The notes under the pieces were generated by a model. It ran no database searches, had not been told where the DNA came from, and saw only the letters and a list, made by a program, of their open reading frames with translations. A program made the translations under genes and the position numbers. A DNA stretch of 64,000 nt from contig CM060461.1 in assembly GCA_030544235.1 (NCBI GenBank), positions 1,483,949 to 1,547,948 of the forward strand, in the 5' to 3' direction. This DNA is from Lepturacanthus savala. Lineage: Eukaryota > Chordata > Actinopteri > Scombriformes > Trichiuridae. Positions 22,601 to 29,914 of the stretch are shown one piece after another (positions within the stretch are counted from its first letter, which is position 1; every line of letters begins with the position of its first letter).

Positions 22601-23081
22601 AAATCAATCGATTAATCGTTGTAGCTCTAGTTGGAACCACCAGTGAAACCTAAAAAATGTGAATAATTTAGCAGTTTTACTAAAAAATAAATTATATTTT
22701 AGGAGAAGATATGAAAAATGTATGAAACTGGTGGTAAAAATGTCAATATTACTGAAGAAATGAGAAGATCTGACTTGTAATTTGTAGTTTATTCAGTCAT
22801 TATACAGCAAAATATTAACATTTTAATAAAAATGAAATGGTGCCTGAAATATGCTTTTATCTGCTGTCCTATATGCTTTTTCAATTTAAGCTACACAAAT
22901 AAATAACTATGGGAGAAAGGCTTTTACACTTTAAACTTATAATAACTTCCTAGATAATAACTTTCTAAGCTTTTTCACAAACTTTTGGATAAAAACAAAA
23001 GTGATTTGACCTTTGACCTGCTGATCCTCTTCCACAGATCTGAAGCAGAGATGCCTGACAAAGATGTGCAGCAAACTGTGA
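3972..23081 (+). CDS. hhla1: HHLA1-like secreted mucin-type protein, 13 coding exons, 675 aa
   Basis: Coding exons: 3972-4062, 5107-5163, 5650-5730, 6627-6710, 8752-8835, 8944-9027, 9110-9166, 10044-10124, 10814-10843, 11318-12415, 15841-15994, 20626-20708, 23038-23081. They sum to 2028 nt, giving 675 residues with no internal stop. Every intron is phase 1 except intron 11 (phase 2). The protein has an N-terminal hydrophobic signal segment (about residues 13-29), six short exons with several N-X-S/T sequons and scattered cysteines, a 366-residue Thr/Gln/Ser/Pro-rich mucin-like exon, and a Cys-rich C-terminus ending in MCSKL. The identity rests mainly on being directly upstream of oc90 on the same strand, as HHLA1 is in mammals, and on a secreted, Thr-rich build. 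Its molecular function is unknown. The weakest junction is the exon 11 donor at 15995 (AAAAG|GTTTTT), chosen because the stronger AGG|GTGAAA at 15987 breaks the frame. Confidence 0.75.
5107..5163 (+). CDS. hhla1: hhla1 exon 2
   Basis: 57 nt, residues 31-49, phase 1-1. The acceptor is CCCTTCAG and the donor ACAG|GTATAAA. It encodes a charged segment with HQKERHKR, a possible dibasic processing site just after the signal peptide. Confidence 0.7.
5650..5730 (+). CDS. hhla1: hhla1 exon 3
   Basis: 81 nt, residues 50-76, phase 1-1. The acceptor is TTTCCCAG and the donor TCGG|GTAGG. It encodes DPAAIDLTPLVNTLINSS, with an NSS glycosylation sequon. The run TPLVNTLI resembles TPLFNQTI in exon 8, which has the same length. 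Confidence 0.75.
5790..6613 (+). repeat. Direct duplication inside hhla1 intron 3
   Basis: About 5790-6305 and 6310-6613 are diverged direct copies. Both carry TCTGGAAAATACATTTA, then TACTTCAATTTAA, TTTATCTGACAACTGCAG and finally AATGCTGCAGATRTTWAATA. The second copy lacks roughly 170 bp from the middle. No coding potential is shared. Confidence 0.7.
6627..6710 (+). CDS. hhla1: hhla1 exon 4
   Basis: 84 nt, residues 77-104, phase 1-1. The acceptor is TCCTCTCAG and the donor AACA|GTAAAT. It encodes a Ser/Leu-rich segment, SRQLFSLLSVTSYSSLALHK. A SINE inserted in antisense only 16 bp downstream of the exon end. Confidence 0.75.
6727..7094 (-). mobile_element. AFC-like tRNA-derived SINE, full length, antisense
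   Basis: On the - strand it reads from a tRNA-like head (gcgcaggggttagcgc-type, near 7085) through AGTCCAAAAACATGCTGAGG to a GACTGACTGACTG tail at 6727. The target duplication CACTTGT is at 6720-6726 and 7095-7101. The apparent ORFs across it are shared with the other SINE copies and are not genes. Confidence 0.85.
7102..8751. other. Rest of hhla1 intron 4, no recognisable element
   Basis: AT-rich intron sequence with poly-A/T runs and no ORF with family features. I recognise no repeat or RNA gene in it. Confidence 0.5.
8752..8835 (+). CDS. hhla1: hhla1 exon 5
   Basis: 84 nt, residues 105-132, phase 1-1. The acceptor is GTCTTTTTAG and the donor ACAG|GTAGG. It encodes a CYC cysteine pair following a basic RRRV run, and the sequon NDT. 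Confidence 0.75.
8944..9027 (+). CDS. hhla1: hhla1 exon 6
   Basis: 84 nt, residues 133-160, phase 1-1. The acceptor is ACATTTTCAG and the donor TCAG|GTGGT. It encodes DFTAILLDVMGNSTSYLQEL with one NST sequon and no cysteine. Confidence 0.75.
9110..9166 (+). CDS. hhla1: hhla1 exon 7
   Basis: 57 nt, residues 161-179, phase 1-1. The acceptor is TGAATGTTAG and the donor ATGG|GTAAG. It encodes RNNSDCIYICVMAGK: two cysteines and an NNS sequon. Confidence 0.75.
9448..10013 (+). mobile_element. Family-1 DNA transposon copy H (both ends lost)
   Basis: It aligns with copy A from 'accatttcaggtttgggctcccagcccctctgg' to 'gcgctagcttttgtgtagcactag'. It carries TAAAATGGGCC repeats at about 9785-9840 and an internal (TA)n at 9606-9632. 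It ends about 30 bp before exon 8. Confidence 0.75.
10044..10124 (+). CDS. hhla1: hhla1 exon 8
   Basis: 81 nt, residues 180-206, phase 1-1. The acceptor is GTTTTGTCCAG and the donor ACAG|GTGTGT. It encodes LGLWEVGSITPLFNQTIVEG with an NQT sequon. A family-1 transposon ends about 30 bp upstream. Confidence 0.75.
10228..10475 (+). mobile_element. Family-2 transposon copy (partial)
   Basis: It matches the family from 'gcattcatcaggtctctcaaaat' through 'ttggtttcttgttat' and 'ttcacctagaatataa' to 'ggctacaccactgaccc'. The left terminus is missing and the right one degraded. It is non-coding. Confidence 0.65.
10814..10843 (+). CDS. hhla1: hhla1 micro-exon 9
   Basis: 30 nt, residues 207-216 (GDISSVRLPF). 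The acceptor is CTACATAG and the donor TTCG|GTGAGT, phase 1-1. Skipping it keeps the frame. It is accepted because both sites are good and the phase fits, but it is the least certain internal exon. Confidence 0.6.
11318..12415 (+). CDS. hhla1: hhla1 exon 10: mucin-like Thr/Gln/Ser/Pro domain
   Basis: 1098 nt, residues 217-582, phase 1-1. The acceptor is GATTCTTTAG and the donor GGCAG|GTAGAT. Residues about 220-400 are Thr/Gln/Met-rich, built from ACA, CAA and ATG codons (TTQ, TQQ, TQR runs). Residues 465-574 are ten tandem 11-residue units of the form RPVSSRTTTPS (33 bp each, 12061-12390). This composition implies dense O-glycosylation and no folded domain. The opposite strand is open for 170 codons only because ACA/CAA repeats read as Val/Cys-rich codons there. 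Confidence 0.8.
12555..12757 (+). repeat. Dispersed repeat with 'cctccaggaccaggattgcc' end
   Basis: The ends are inverted: 'ggttcctggtcctagagagc' at the left and 'agccctccaggaccaggatt' at the right. The interior 'aatcaggtgtgttactgcttggttgga' also occurs at 49330-49415. It is a short non-coding transposon-like repeat. Confidence 0.65.
13655..13760 (+). repeat. TG/GTGTGC microsatellite
   Basis: (TG)n from 13658 continues into GTGCATGCGCACATGTG variants. This alternating purine-pyrimidine tract accounts for the overlapping short ORFs on both strands. Confidence 0.9.
14160..14495 (+). repeat. AT-rich dispersed repeat (ATTAATCGATTA type), near complete
   Basis: It begins ATTAATCGATTAGTTGG and ends CAACTAATCGTTG, so the ends are inverted. 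The interior carries 'gaagattcaacctaaaatg', 'ccacaacccaaaaatcatcagt' and 'ctggaaccagagaatttggac'. The complementary sequence is at 33012-33320. Confidence 0.75.
15117..15152 (+). repeat. (AC)n microsatellite
   Basis: About 15 CA dinucleotides in hhla1 intron 10, preceded by a TCTC tract. Confidence 0.9.
15474..15575 (+). repeat. (TA)n/(GT)n compound microsatellite
   Basis: TA runs alternate with TGTATGTG and end in (TG)n. The ORFs across it are artefacts. Confidence 0.9.
15841..15994 (+). CDS. hhla1: hhla1 exon 11: Cys-rich segment
   Basis: 154 nt, residues 583-633, phase 1-2. The acceptor is TGTTTTGAGAG. It encodes CPWRSRDLRNNS and then CVLELCKFFSQCLC, five cysteines in all, followed by FRTRVK. 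The donor AAAAG|GTTTTT (15995) is non-consensus but restores the frame into exon 12. The nearby AGG|GTGAAA would need a different exon 12 acceptor. Confidence 0.65.
16575..16662 (+). repeat. (GATG)n/(GATA)n microsatellite
   Basis: GATGGATGG turns into GATAGATA. It abuts 16661-16691 (agggcctccaaaacctttgcagcggccctg), a detached end of the hAT element found at 18045-18079. Confidence 0.9.
16779..18079 (+). mobile_element. hAT element with 8-bp target duplication and transposase 5' exon
   Basis: The duplication ATCTGGTT is at 16771-16778 and 18080-18087, inside family-1 sequence that reads through in other copies. The right end GCAGCGGCCCTGC is the complement of a CAGGGCCGCTGC-type hAT terminus. 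The 1301 bp contain a transposase start exon, and the rest of the transposase is deleted. Confidence 0.75.
17297..17381 (+). pseudogene. hAT transposase N-terminal exon, truncated gene
   Basis: The ATG at 17297 opens MSSKRHYESGAEKRKRK, then a Lys-rich run, ending at donor G|GTAAGT (17382). This basic start is typical of fish hAT/ZMYM-type transposases. A second possible exon (about 17790-17900, Ser/Thr/Gln-rich) follows. No BED finger, catalytic region or dimerisation domain is present, so it cannot make a transposase. A longer ORF from 17001 reads through the same exon in another frame and looks incidental. Confidence 0.55.
18409..20229 (-). mobile_element. RTE-like LINE, 5'-truncated, inside family-1 copy B
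   Basis: On the - strand the element runs from near the start of the RT-containing ORF to a short 3' end (GATAAGCGGAAGAAGACGAG). The family-1 host sequence resumes cleanly on both sides ('acctgaaact' and 'ctcatgcaaaaaagtgg'). The endonuclease half is missing, the usual result of incomplete reverse transcription. Confidence 0.8.
18428..20221 (-). CDS. LINE reverse transcriptase ORF (RTE-like), 597 codons open
   Basis: The product copies element RNA into DNA at the insertion site. Visible blocks: YKRGDQRVCSNYRGITLLS (fingers), CGFRPGRGTVDQLYTL, FVDLEKAFDRVPR (RT motif A), LRQCCPLSPILF (motif B, where the family normally has LRQGCPLSP), LLFADDLVLLA (motif C, catalytic DD present), and a C-terminal block ending RGRPRTRWRDYVSRVVWERL. 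No apurinic endonuclease domain lies upstream, so the ORF starts inside the element and the first Met is not native. The open frame marks it as recent, but the Gly-to-Cys change and 5' truncation make it inactive. The RTE clade call is from memory of the motif style. Confidence 0.85.
   Translation of the reverse strand: MVAEAKTRAWEEFGEAMEKDFRTASRKFWTTIRRFRRGKRRTVDTVFSGDGVLLTSTRDVLDRWGEYFEDLLNPTSTSSVEEAESGGSVVDSPISGAEIAEVVKKLLGGKAPGVGEIRPEFLKALDVVGLSWLTRLCNIAWTSGAVPLDWQTGVVVPLYKRGDQRVCSNYRGITLLSLPGKVYSGVLERRVRKIVEPRIQEEQCGFRPGRGTVDQLYTLSRVLEGAWEFAQPVYMCFVDLEKAFDRVPRAVLWGVLREYGVPDPLTRAVRSLYSRCQSLVRIAGNKTNLFPVGVGLRQCCPLSPILFITFMDRISRRSQGVEGLRFGGLRIGSLLFADDLVLLASSSCDLQLSLEQFAAECEAAGMKISTSKSEAKVLDRKRVECRLQVRDEILPQVEEFKYLGVLFTSGGRMEREIDRRIGAASAVMRALHRSVVVKKELSRKAKLLIYQSIYVPTLTYGHELWVVTERTRSRIQAAEMGFLRRVAGLSLRDRVRSSVIREEFRVEPLLLHIERSQLRWLGHLVRMPPGRLPGEVFRARPSGRRPRGRPRTRWRDYVSRVVWERLGVPPEELEEVAGEREVWASLLKLLPPRPDYG
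20626..20708 (+). CDS. hhla1: hhla1 exon 12
   Basis: 83 nt, residues 634-661, phase 2-1. The acceptor is TTGTCTTACAG and the donor AGAA|GTAAGT. It encodes YCDDSHVWYEKHTSEVCRRV then RRVSFS, with two cysteines and a basic run. Confidence 0.7.
21211..21575 (+). mobile_element. Family-2 transposon copy, nearly complete
   Basis: It starts TGGGTCAGTGACAAATG and ends TTTTTGTCACTTACC, giving inverted termini. The interior is AT-rich and non-coding: 'aagcattcatcaggtctct', 'ttggtttcttgttatttaaaagtcc', 'tatctggtaccaggtttttag'. This is the best intact copy in the window. Confidence 0.75.
21600..22000 (+). repeat. Dispersed repeat shared with 55500-55740
   Basis: 'caattaagaaacccattgtttt..cattcagca' and 'acatttctttaat.ttaaaa.tgatttagttg' recur in the same order at 55620-55705. 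It is non-coding. Confidence 0.5.
22455..22640 (-). repeat. AT-rich dispersed repeat fragment (ATTAATCGATTA type)
   Basis: 'gattaatgattaatcagt', 'gagaatttggacagtttcttctc' and 'cgattaatcgttgtagctc' are family blocks, shortened relative to 14160-14495. Confidence 0.55.
23038..23081 (+). CDS. hhla1: hhla1 exon 13: C-terminus and stop
   Basis: 44 nt. The acceptor is CTCTTCCACAG. It encodes NLKQRCLTKMCSKL then TGA at 23079-23081, giving two closely spaced cysteines at the extreme C-terminus. The phase from exon 12 is exact. Confidence 0.7.
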
Positions 23082-23550
23082 CAGAGTGAGACAGCAAGAC
23101 AAAGATCTTTTCAACATTGAAGGAAGAAACCAAGCATCAAACTGCAGCTGAGTCATTCTGGACATATGACACATGGCTCATTTTACGCTTCATTTCCCTC
23201 ATTTTAAAGGTACAGTGCATAGTTTATTGCAGCATCTAGTGGTGGAGTTAGACAACCCACTATACTCTAGATGGAAACAGGTTAAGGAGCACATAGTGGA
23301 TTTTTTCCCCACCAGTTTTTTTTAATCTATGTCTATTTTAAGGTTCTGACAGGCAACAGGTTAAAAAAAAGTCCCATGGGGTTTATTTTTAACCCTTTAC
23401 TACTCTTAGCCTCAAATCCTTAAAAAATATTAAAAACTTAAAAAGAAATTAGCATAACTCTTCAAGTTTACAAACCACATAGACAAGTGGTCTAACATAT
23501 ATAACTTTTACACATAAATGTTCTTATCTTTTCCTAAATCAGAATGAAAA

Positions 23551-23556
23551 AATAAA
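23551..23556 (+). promoter_or_regulatory. Candidate hhla1 polyadenylation signal
   Basis: AATAAA 470 bp after the stop, in AT-rich sequence. Hexamers this common cannot be assigned with confidence. Confidence 0.25.
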
Positions 23557-23559
23557 CAT

Positions 23560-25200
23560 TTTAGACACACCCTAAAAGTAATTCACCCTTCCCTCTTTTT
23601 TAAATAGCAAAAGCATTTGTTTTCTTTTTTTTTTTGGAATAAACAAGTCAACTTCAGGTGATGGTACAGTGTCCTGGGGTCTGGATCTATGAGAGGGGGG
23701 GGAATGGGTGAGGATGTGAGTAGTGATCGGGACAGACTCAGCTGGTGTGATAACTGGATTTGAAATGGAGGAGGCGCTGAGACTAATCACTGTCAAACTT
23801 CTTTACAAGAGAGGAATTTTTCATTTTGGGTGGGCTGTTAGATTGTTGGATTATGACTCCATTTCCTTGTTTGCTGATGACTTCATATGGCTTTGATTCA
23901 AAATTTGGGTCTAGCTTGTTGGCTTGACTCCTCTGATTAGCAGCAATGTTCCGTTTCAACTTGTGCAGAGCATCCTTGTCATGAATTTTCCTCTGAAGCA
24001 GTGGCATGGGCTTCTTCATAGGCAGCTGACATACTGGTGAAGCAGGGCAGTTTGTCACTGAGCTCTCAGTTCATCAACAGCTTTGCCGGGGACACTCCAG
24101 TGGCTGCATGAGGAGTGGTCCGGTAATGGAACAGAAAACTCTTCAGTGCAACCTACCAGTCTTTCTTTTCAAGCTTAGCTATTTGCGCTGATTTCAGAAT
24201 TGTTCTGTTAAAAGCTGTATTGGCCCTTTGCATGTTAATGTATATTTCTCTGTGTTTGCAGTGATTTTCTGGCCTTTTCTCCACAGTAACTAGTGGGTTC
24301 ACCCAATGAGCTGGTTCTTTCACTCACTCAGTGACGTCTGGGTCCACTAGCTCTTTTAATTTTTCAATGATGGCTGTCTTTGATTGAATGGAATTTTCCG
24401 CACCGGCTGAATGTCTGGAGTGACGTCCGGGCCAATTTACAGTCTGAGCTGGTAGTTTTTGAGTTTCCCCAGCCCATTGAAGACTTTTAGGTACTTTTAG
24501 CATAGGCTTGACCATATGTCGGCTCCAGAACAGCTCAGGATGTTTGCATCAATGCTAACTCTCAAAAACTCTCTGAAAGAGTGATGCCTGTGCTTCTGGC
24601 AGCATGAAGAACAATGCAGTGTTATGTCCTGTTGTGTTGGATACATCAGCTTCAAGTGTGCATTTTCCTAAAAGCGTGAGGGCTTATTTGCAAGCATATG
24701 AATACAGTTTTGGAACATCTTGCCTCTTGTCCTTGGCAGGGGCTTGTTGTGTCTGACGCACATGATAAAAGATGTTGATGCCCAATAGCTGCACTCCTGA
24801 TTTATTGAGGCAAATTCCATCTGTTTTGAAGAGGTGTCTTTTTTCCCCAAAAAATATTTAAATTCTCAATAAAATTCACTGATTGAACAGCACATGTATT
24901 TTGAGGCATCGGTTGAGCATCATCAGCAAGCTGAATTTCACATCTTCTCTTTGAACTATCGATTCAGGTCCACTGATGAAAACCGAACCCTGTTCAGCAG
25001 ATCAATAAAGCCTAGTTTCAATACCTCTGATTTTTTCTTGACAACATCAAGTGCTCCTGTGTGTATGACAAGAGATTTGACTGTCAGATGTTCAGCAATG
25101 ATCTTCAGAATTTTCTCTGAGATATCAGATACCATATAGTTGGTAAAACACAGTACTTGTGTGTTTCTTGCTGAAAAAGGCATTTTATCTCGTTCACAGT
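23560..25200 (-). mobile_element. Degraded Ty3/Gypsy-type retrotransposon relic with SGNH-like ORF piece
   Basis: Read on the - strand. 24956-25183 is open and resembles the SGNH-hydrolase-like ORF carried by some fish retroelements (HTGALDVVKKKSEVLK). 24180-24350 resembles the start of Gypsy RT (HWVNPLVTVEK.. NMQRANTAF). 24073-24141 encodes FHYRTTPHAATGVSPAKLLM, an integrase signature. 23783-24058 is the integrase C-terminal region. RT core, RNase H and integrase core are deleted and stops break every block. No LTRs were found. Confidence 0.6.
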
Positions 25201-26660
25201 TCTATCACCCACTATCACAGTTTAAGGTGCAGTGGTTGGATCTTTCTGCAGCTTTTTATGAGGTGATTGAGTCTCATACCTTTCTCTGGTGCTGGAGGAT
25301 GTGCTTTCTTTTGGGGAGCCAGGGAGCAAATCTGTTCTCTAGTAGAATCCCTTTATTTTGGGCTTATTTGCTCTTACTTTTTGTTGTAGCCGTCCAGGAC
25401 GGTTTTCTCCTCTGCAGTAGGGTTGAAAAATACTCAGAGAAGGAAAGCATCTTGATGTTAATTAGCTTTGGCTAGCAGAGCTCCTCAATCCCAGTCACAG
25501 GTCTTGTTGTGCTGCTGATAGGCCACATTCAATGAGGAGGTTGTTAAAATACAAAAAAAGTAACAGTAGTTGGTAGTAGTAGTTCTCCCACAGAGAAATG
25601 CAGAAATATAAATAGAAAAGATGCAGTAGAGCCAGCAGCAAAGCAAAAAAGCATCTGCATTGTAGAGAAGCAGGAAGCATAGGCTAGAAATTGGCATAGC
25701 TCTTCAAGTTAACAAACCACACAGACAATTAAACACATATTTCACAATTTTGGTCCAAGGAATTCAATATTTTATTTTCTGAAGATTCTGAAGATGTTGA
25801 TTTGACTTTACTAAGAACAATAATGTGTAGGTTGTGGGTTGTGTGTAAGTTATGGTGCCTGTTTTGATTGAATTATGTTACAATTAAAACTATAATTATT
25901 AATAAACTAATTCTAATAATATATTCCATTCCTACCAAGTACCAAGTTGCTAGATGCTGCTAAATTTGCACTGTATCTTTTAATATCCATCACTATAAAG
26001 TATAATAATCTGCACAATGATATGGTGTAGTTATTTAGAGGAAGAACCACAAGATGAGATAAGGTGTGAACGAGTAAAGAGTAAAGAGAAGTAGTTTTTG
26101 ATCTAGAATAGAATGAGACTGACAATCTTGGATTATTTATGGAAATCTGATATAAATCTGCCTGTATTTAAAAAGTTGAATTTTATTTTTTAGAAAGGAT
26201 ATTCTTGCTGCATCAGATCAATAAAAGGTTTAACATCACTGAGCAACATCTGATCAGAAATAACAGAAATTGCCTCTGAGTTGAATCAATCGAAACAAAC
26301 ACCTGATTATTCCTGTTCTACTCTTCCTGTGTTCAACATGAAATTAGTGATTACACCTGTAACTCTGCCTCCTCAGATGCAACTGTCCTACACAATGCTG
26401 TACTATCAGAGTCCCTGTCATTAAACCCATCAGTGACCCCTGATCCCCCCTGATCCCCCCAATCCTCCCTCCCACTGGTCATTGATCTGATCAAGGATCA
26501 GATAAAGACCAGGTTGACCGTCAGGTCACTGATCCGCTGCCACTGGGACAAAGACCACACTGTGGGTCCCTGTCAGGACCTGAAGCCTCAAATACTTGGG
26601 TGGGAACCAAACCGTAATAAGCTGCCCAGGTGCCCCCCCTCCCCTAACTCCCCCCTCAGG

Positions 26661-26779
26661 TATAATTGATAAACTCAGTTTCTGCTTTTTGCTGCTTCTG
26701 TTGGGAAAAAAACAGTACTCAGCAGCTTCACTATAACAATGACACACTGAATGTCTGCAGCACAGCCACCGTAAATAAG
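26661..26779 (+). promoter_or_regulatory. Candidate oc90 promoter and 5' non-coding exon
   Basis: A TATA-like TATAATTGATAAA at 26661 is followed about 45-60 bp later by a GC-mixed stretch ending in a strong donor AAATAAG|GTAAGACTT (26780). The oc90 start codon lies 7 bp after an acceptor (29570), so an upstream non-coding exon is required. This is the best candidate in the intergenic region. Confidence 0.35.
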
Positions 26780-26814
26780 GTAAGACTTTATTCTTTATTG
26801 TCAATCAACCAGTA

Positions 26815-27300
26815 ACAGCAAAAATTCTACCTGTATTCTATCTCTACCTGAATTCTACCTGTACTCTACCTAAATTCTACCTGAATTCTACCTGAATTCT
26901 ACCTGTATTCTACCTGTACTCTACTTAAATTCTACCTGAATTCTACCTGAATTCTACCTGTATTCTACCTGTACTCTACCTGAATTCTACCTGAATTCTA
27001 CCTGAATTCTACCGGAATTCTACCTGTATTCTACTCTAGTTGAATTCTACTTGAATTCTACCTGTATTCTACCTGTGTCTTACCTGTATTCTATTCCAAA
27101 GTACTTTACCTCTATTCTATCTGTATTCTGCATGTATTTTCACTGTATTTTATTCTAGAGTACTTAACCTATGCTCTACCTGTATTCTATCTGTACCTGA
27201 ACTCTAACTGAATTCTACCTGTATTTGTTTGTATTCTCTTCTACAGTACTTTACCTGTACTCTACCTGTATTCTATCTGTACTTTACCTGTACACTATTT
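26815..27300 (+). repeat. Minisatellite, units of ATTCTACCTGTA/ATTCTACCTGAA
   Basis: About 40 units of 10-11 bp alternate between 'ttctacctgaa' and '(t/c)tctacctgta', degenerating to the right (tattttattctagagtac). It starts just after the candidate first-exon donor at 26780. Confidence 0.9.
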
Positions 27301-28213
27301 GTGCAAATATTATTGTATTGTTCTGTTAGAGTTCATTTACATGCACATACAGTACATGTGCAATAGCATGATTATTTTTTACATGTTGCCCTATCAAATG
27401 TTAAATCCTAATTTGTGGTTTCTGTCTTCAGCCAGGTGTAGAGAATCTGGAGATTACGGATAGTAAATTAAAGATATAAAGGAAGAGGATCAGTGTTTCC
27501 TCTGCTCATCCTGAGAGAATCAAAATATAGTAATTATGTAGTAAATATAGTAATTATTATAGTAATTATGTTTCTTGATGTTTTTTACCTAGCTGTTTTT
27601 TTCAGCTTTGTATAGAAATACACCGACAGGAAGCAGCAGCAGGAAGCTGGAGACGGAGAAGATAAAATTGAACTCTAGTTAGTGTAAGTTATCGACCCAG
27701 CTGCTCAACATGTGAAAAGTCTTTTTTTATCTGAGTCAGAATCAGACTGTCTTCAATTATTTATAACCAGGATATTTTTTATAAAAATACCATCATAAAA
27801 AAAAAAAAAAAAAACATGTAAAGAAGTCTATTGGATCCAGAGTTTCTTGCTCTAAACCTCGTTGACTCTTTGTTATCATTTGCCACTATTAAAGTCTAAA
27901 GTTTCCACTTCAACTCTGAGGTGAAATTAAAGATTCAATAAAGCTGGTGTGTAGCAGCATAAAGGAGGCTGATATCAGAAGCTCTGATGGCCTCCCTGCT
28001 CTGGGGTTTTAAATAACACTAATGACACTTCTTCACCTCACTGAGCCATCTGAAGCCATTAAACACACGGAAGCCAGCGAGCCAAGAAGGTCGTCTGTCT
28101 CATTTGCTCGATGATAATTGGCTCCTTAACGACTGTATTTGACTGTATTGTATGAGTAGTAATTATTAAGCTGGATGTGAGATGTGAGAAGTAAATTCAC
28201 GTCTGGATTATAC

Positions 28214-28830
28214 ACCTCTCTCTGTATATATGAGTCTCCTTTAAATATCTGGAGAACCGTTCATCCAATCAACTCCACACTTGCTGCGCTTGCTGGGTGT
28301 GTTTCTGAGGACCTGATGGAGTTCATTGGCAAGTGAAGTTGATCGGATGAGTGGTTTCCAAGAATGGTGTGTGTTCCGAAAACTACACTGCAAGGCAAAG
28401 CAATTTTATTTGTAATTCAAAGTGCTTTACATAAAACATTAAAAACATCAAGATACAATTTAAAAACAGTTAATTAAAAGGGTTTCCCCCTTTTAATCAA
28501 AACCTAAAATTAAGAACAAAGTTACAGTTCAGTGAAAAATAATGAAGAAATAACATCAGCAACATGTAGCAGCAAACAGAAAAGTCGTCAGCTCTGACTT
28601 AAAAATAGTGAGAGTTGCAGCAGAGCTGCAGTTCTCTGGGAGTTTGTTCCAGTTCTCTGGGGGTTTGTTCTAATTTTCAGTCTTAGTGAGGACTCTAGCG
28701 GCAGCTTATTGAATTAGCTACAGCTGTGTTTTTTATAGCTGATTTTTTATAGAGGCCTGTAAAGACCCTGTTACAGTAGTCAAGCCTACTGTAAAATAAA
28801 AGCATGGACAAGCTTATTCAAGTATTACTG
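28214..28830 (+). repeat. Dispersed repeat family 3, copy 1
   Basis: It begins 'tctctctgtatatatgagtc', continues 'ccaatcaactccacacttgctg' and 'caaagtgctttacataaaac', and ends near 'ctgttacagtagtcaagcc'. A second direct copy is at 39862-40660. It is non-coding. Confidence 0.75.
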
Positions 28831-29067
28831 AGACATAAGGCTGTTAATGTTTCATATATTCTAGCAATCATAGCAATTTAGCCACAGAGTTACTCACAAA
28901 TGTTTCATGTGGAAATTAGTAATGACAGTGTCACTGTATTTTCGGAATAAATCACGACAGAAGCTCTAAGATTTGCCTGCTGGTGTGTTTCTACAATTAA
29001 AAAAGGCTTGGTGGAAAATCAACAAATAAAAATTAAAAAAAATAAATATAGTTTATATAGTTTCCAT

Positions 29068-29360
29068 ATAGTTTAACTCTCATAAAAGGTTTTAAAAAAA
29101 TTAAAAACACATGCTATCAACAAGTTTTATATTCTAGGTGGATTATATATTTAAAATTTCTCATTCTTTTTTTGGTTACACCATTTTAAATTTCATGTAA
29201 AAAAAAATCACACACAAGTGTGATTTTTGTAGAAAAAAAATAAATGATACAAATGGACTTTTAAATAACAAGAAACCAACATGAACACACAATGTACAAA
29301 CTTAAAACTGTATTTTAAAGACTTTCTCATCGTGCCAAACATTATTTGTCACTCATCCAT
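29068..29360 (-). mobile_element. Family-2 transposon copy, antisense
   Basis: It carries the complement of the family: 'tagtttaactctcataaaagg', 'tattctaggtggattata', 'aataacaagaaaccaacatg', ending 'atttgtcactcatccata'. It lies about 220 bp upstream of oc90 coding exon 1. Confidence 0.75.
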
Positions 29361-29577
29361 AAAGAAAATAGTCTTTTTAAAACAATAAGTGGAAAAAAAA
29401 CAAAAAACATCCATGCATTTACTGGAACATTCATTTACCATCATCAGTGAACAGCGAAATATAACTTTACTTTAAATTACACTTCTGAAATGGATTTTGC
29501 AATAATGATGCTAAATGTACAGATAATTGAAAGTGCATGTTTAAATAACAGCGTCCTCCTTCTGAATCAGGTCTGTC

Positions 29578-29620
29578 ATGTTCCTGATGTGGATTTTGCT
29601 GCTGCCTGCTGTGACAAAGG
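29578..29620 (+). CDS. oc90: oc90 exon 1: signal peptide
   Basis: MFLMWILLLPAVTKG. It follows an acceptor CTGAATCAG at 29570 and ends at AAGG|GTGAGT, phase 1. The ATG is the first in the exon and opens a compact hydrophobic signal. Confidence 0.85.
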
Positions 29621-29878
29621 GTGAGTTTCTGATACACAAACATTCACACATGATGAAGCAGTAGATTTATGAGATGATGTAAGAAGTGACATGCACATTT
29701 TTTTTCTACCATGAAAGCAGCTGTTTGACAGACATGTCGTGTGTGCAGGATTTCAACCCAAGACAAATGTATTTATTGAGAGAATTATGTAGGGTGATAT
29801 CAGGTAAATAGGGCCACTTTTTGGTAAAATGCTTAGAACAATAACACAATACCAAATATGTCTTTCCCACACACACAC

Positions 29879-29914
<36 letters not shown>

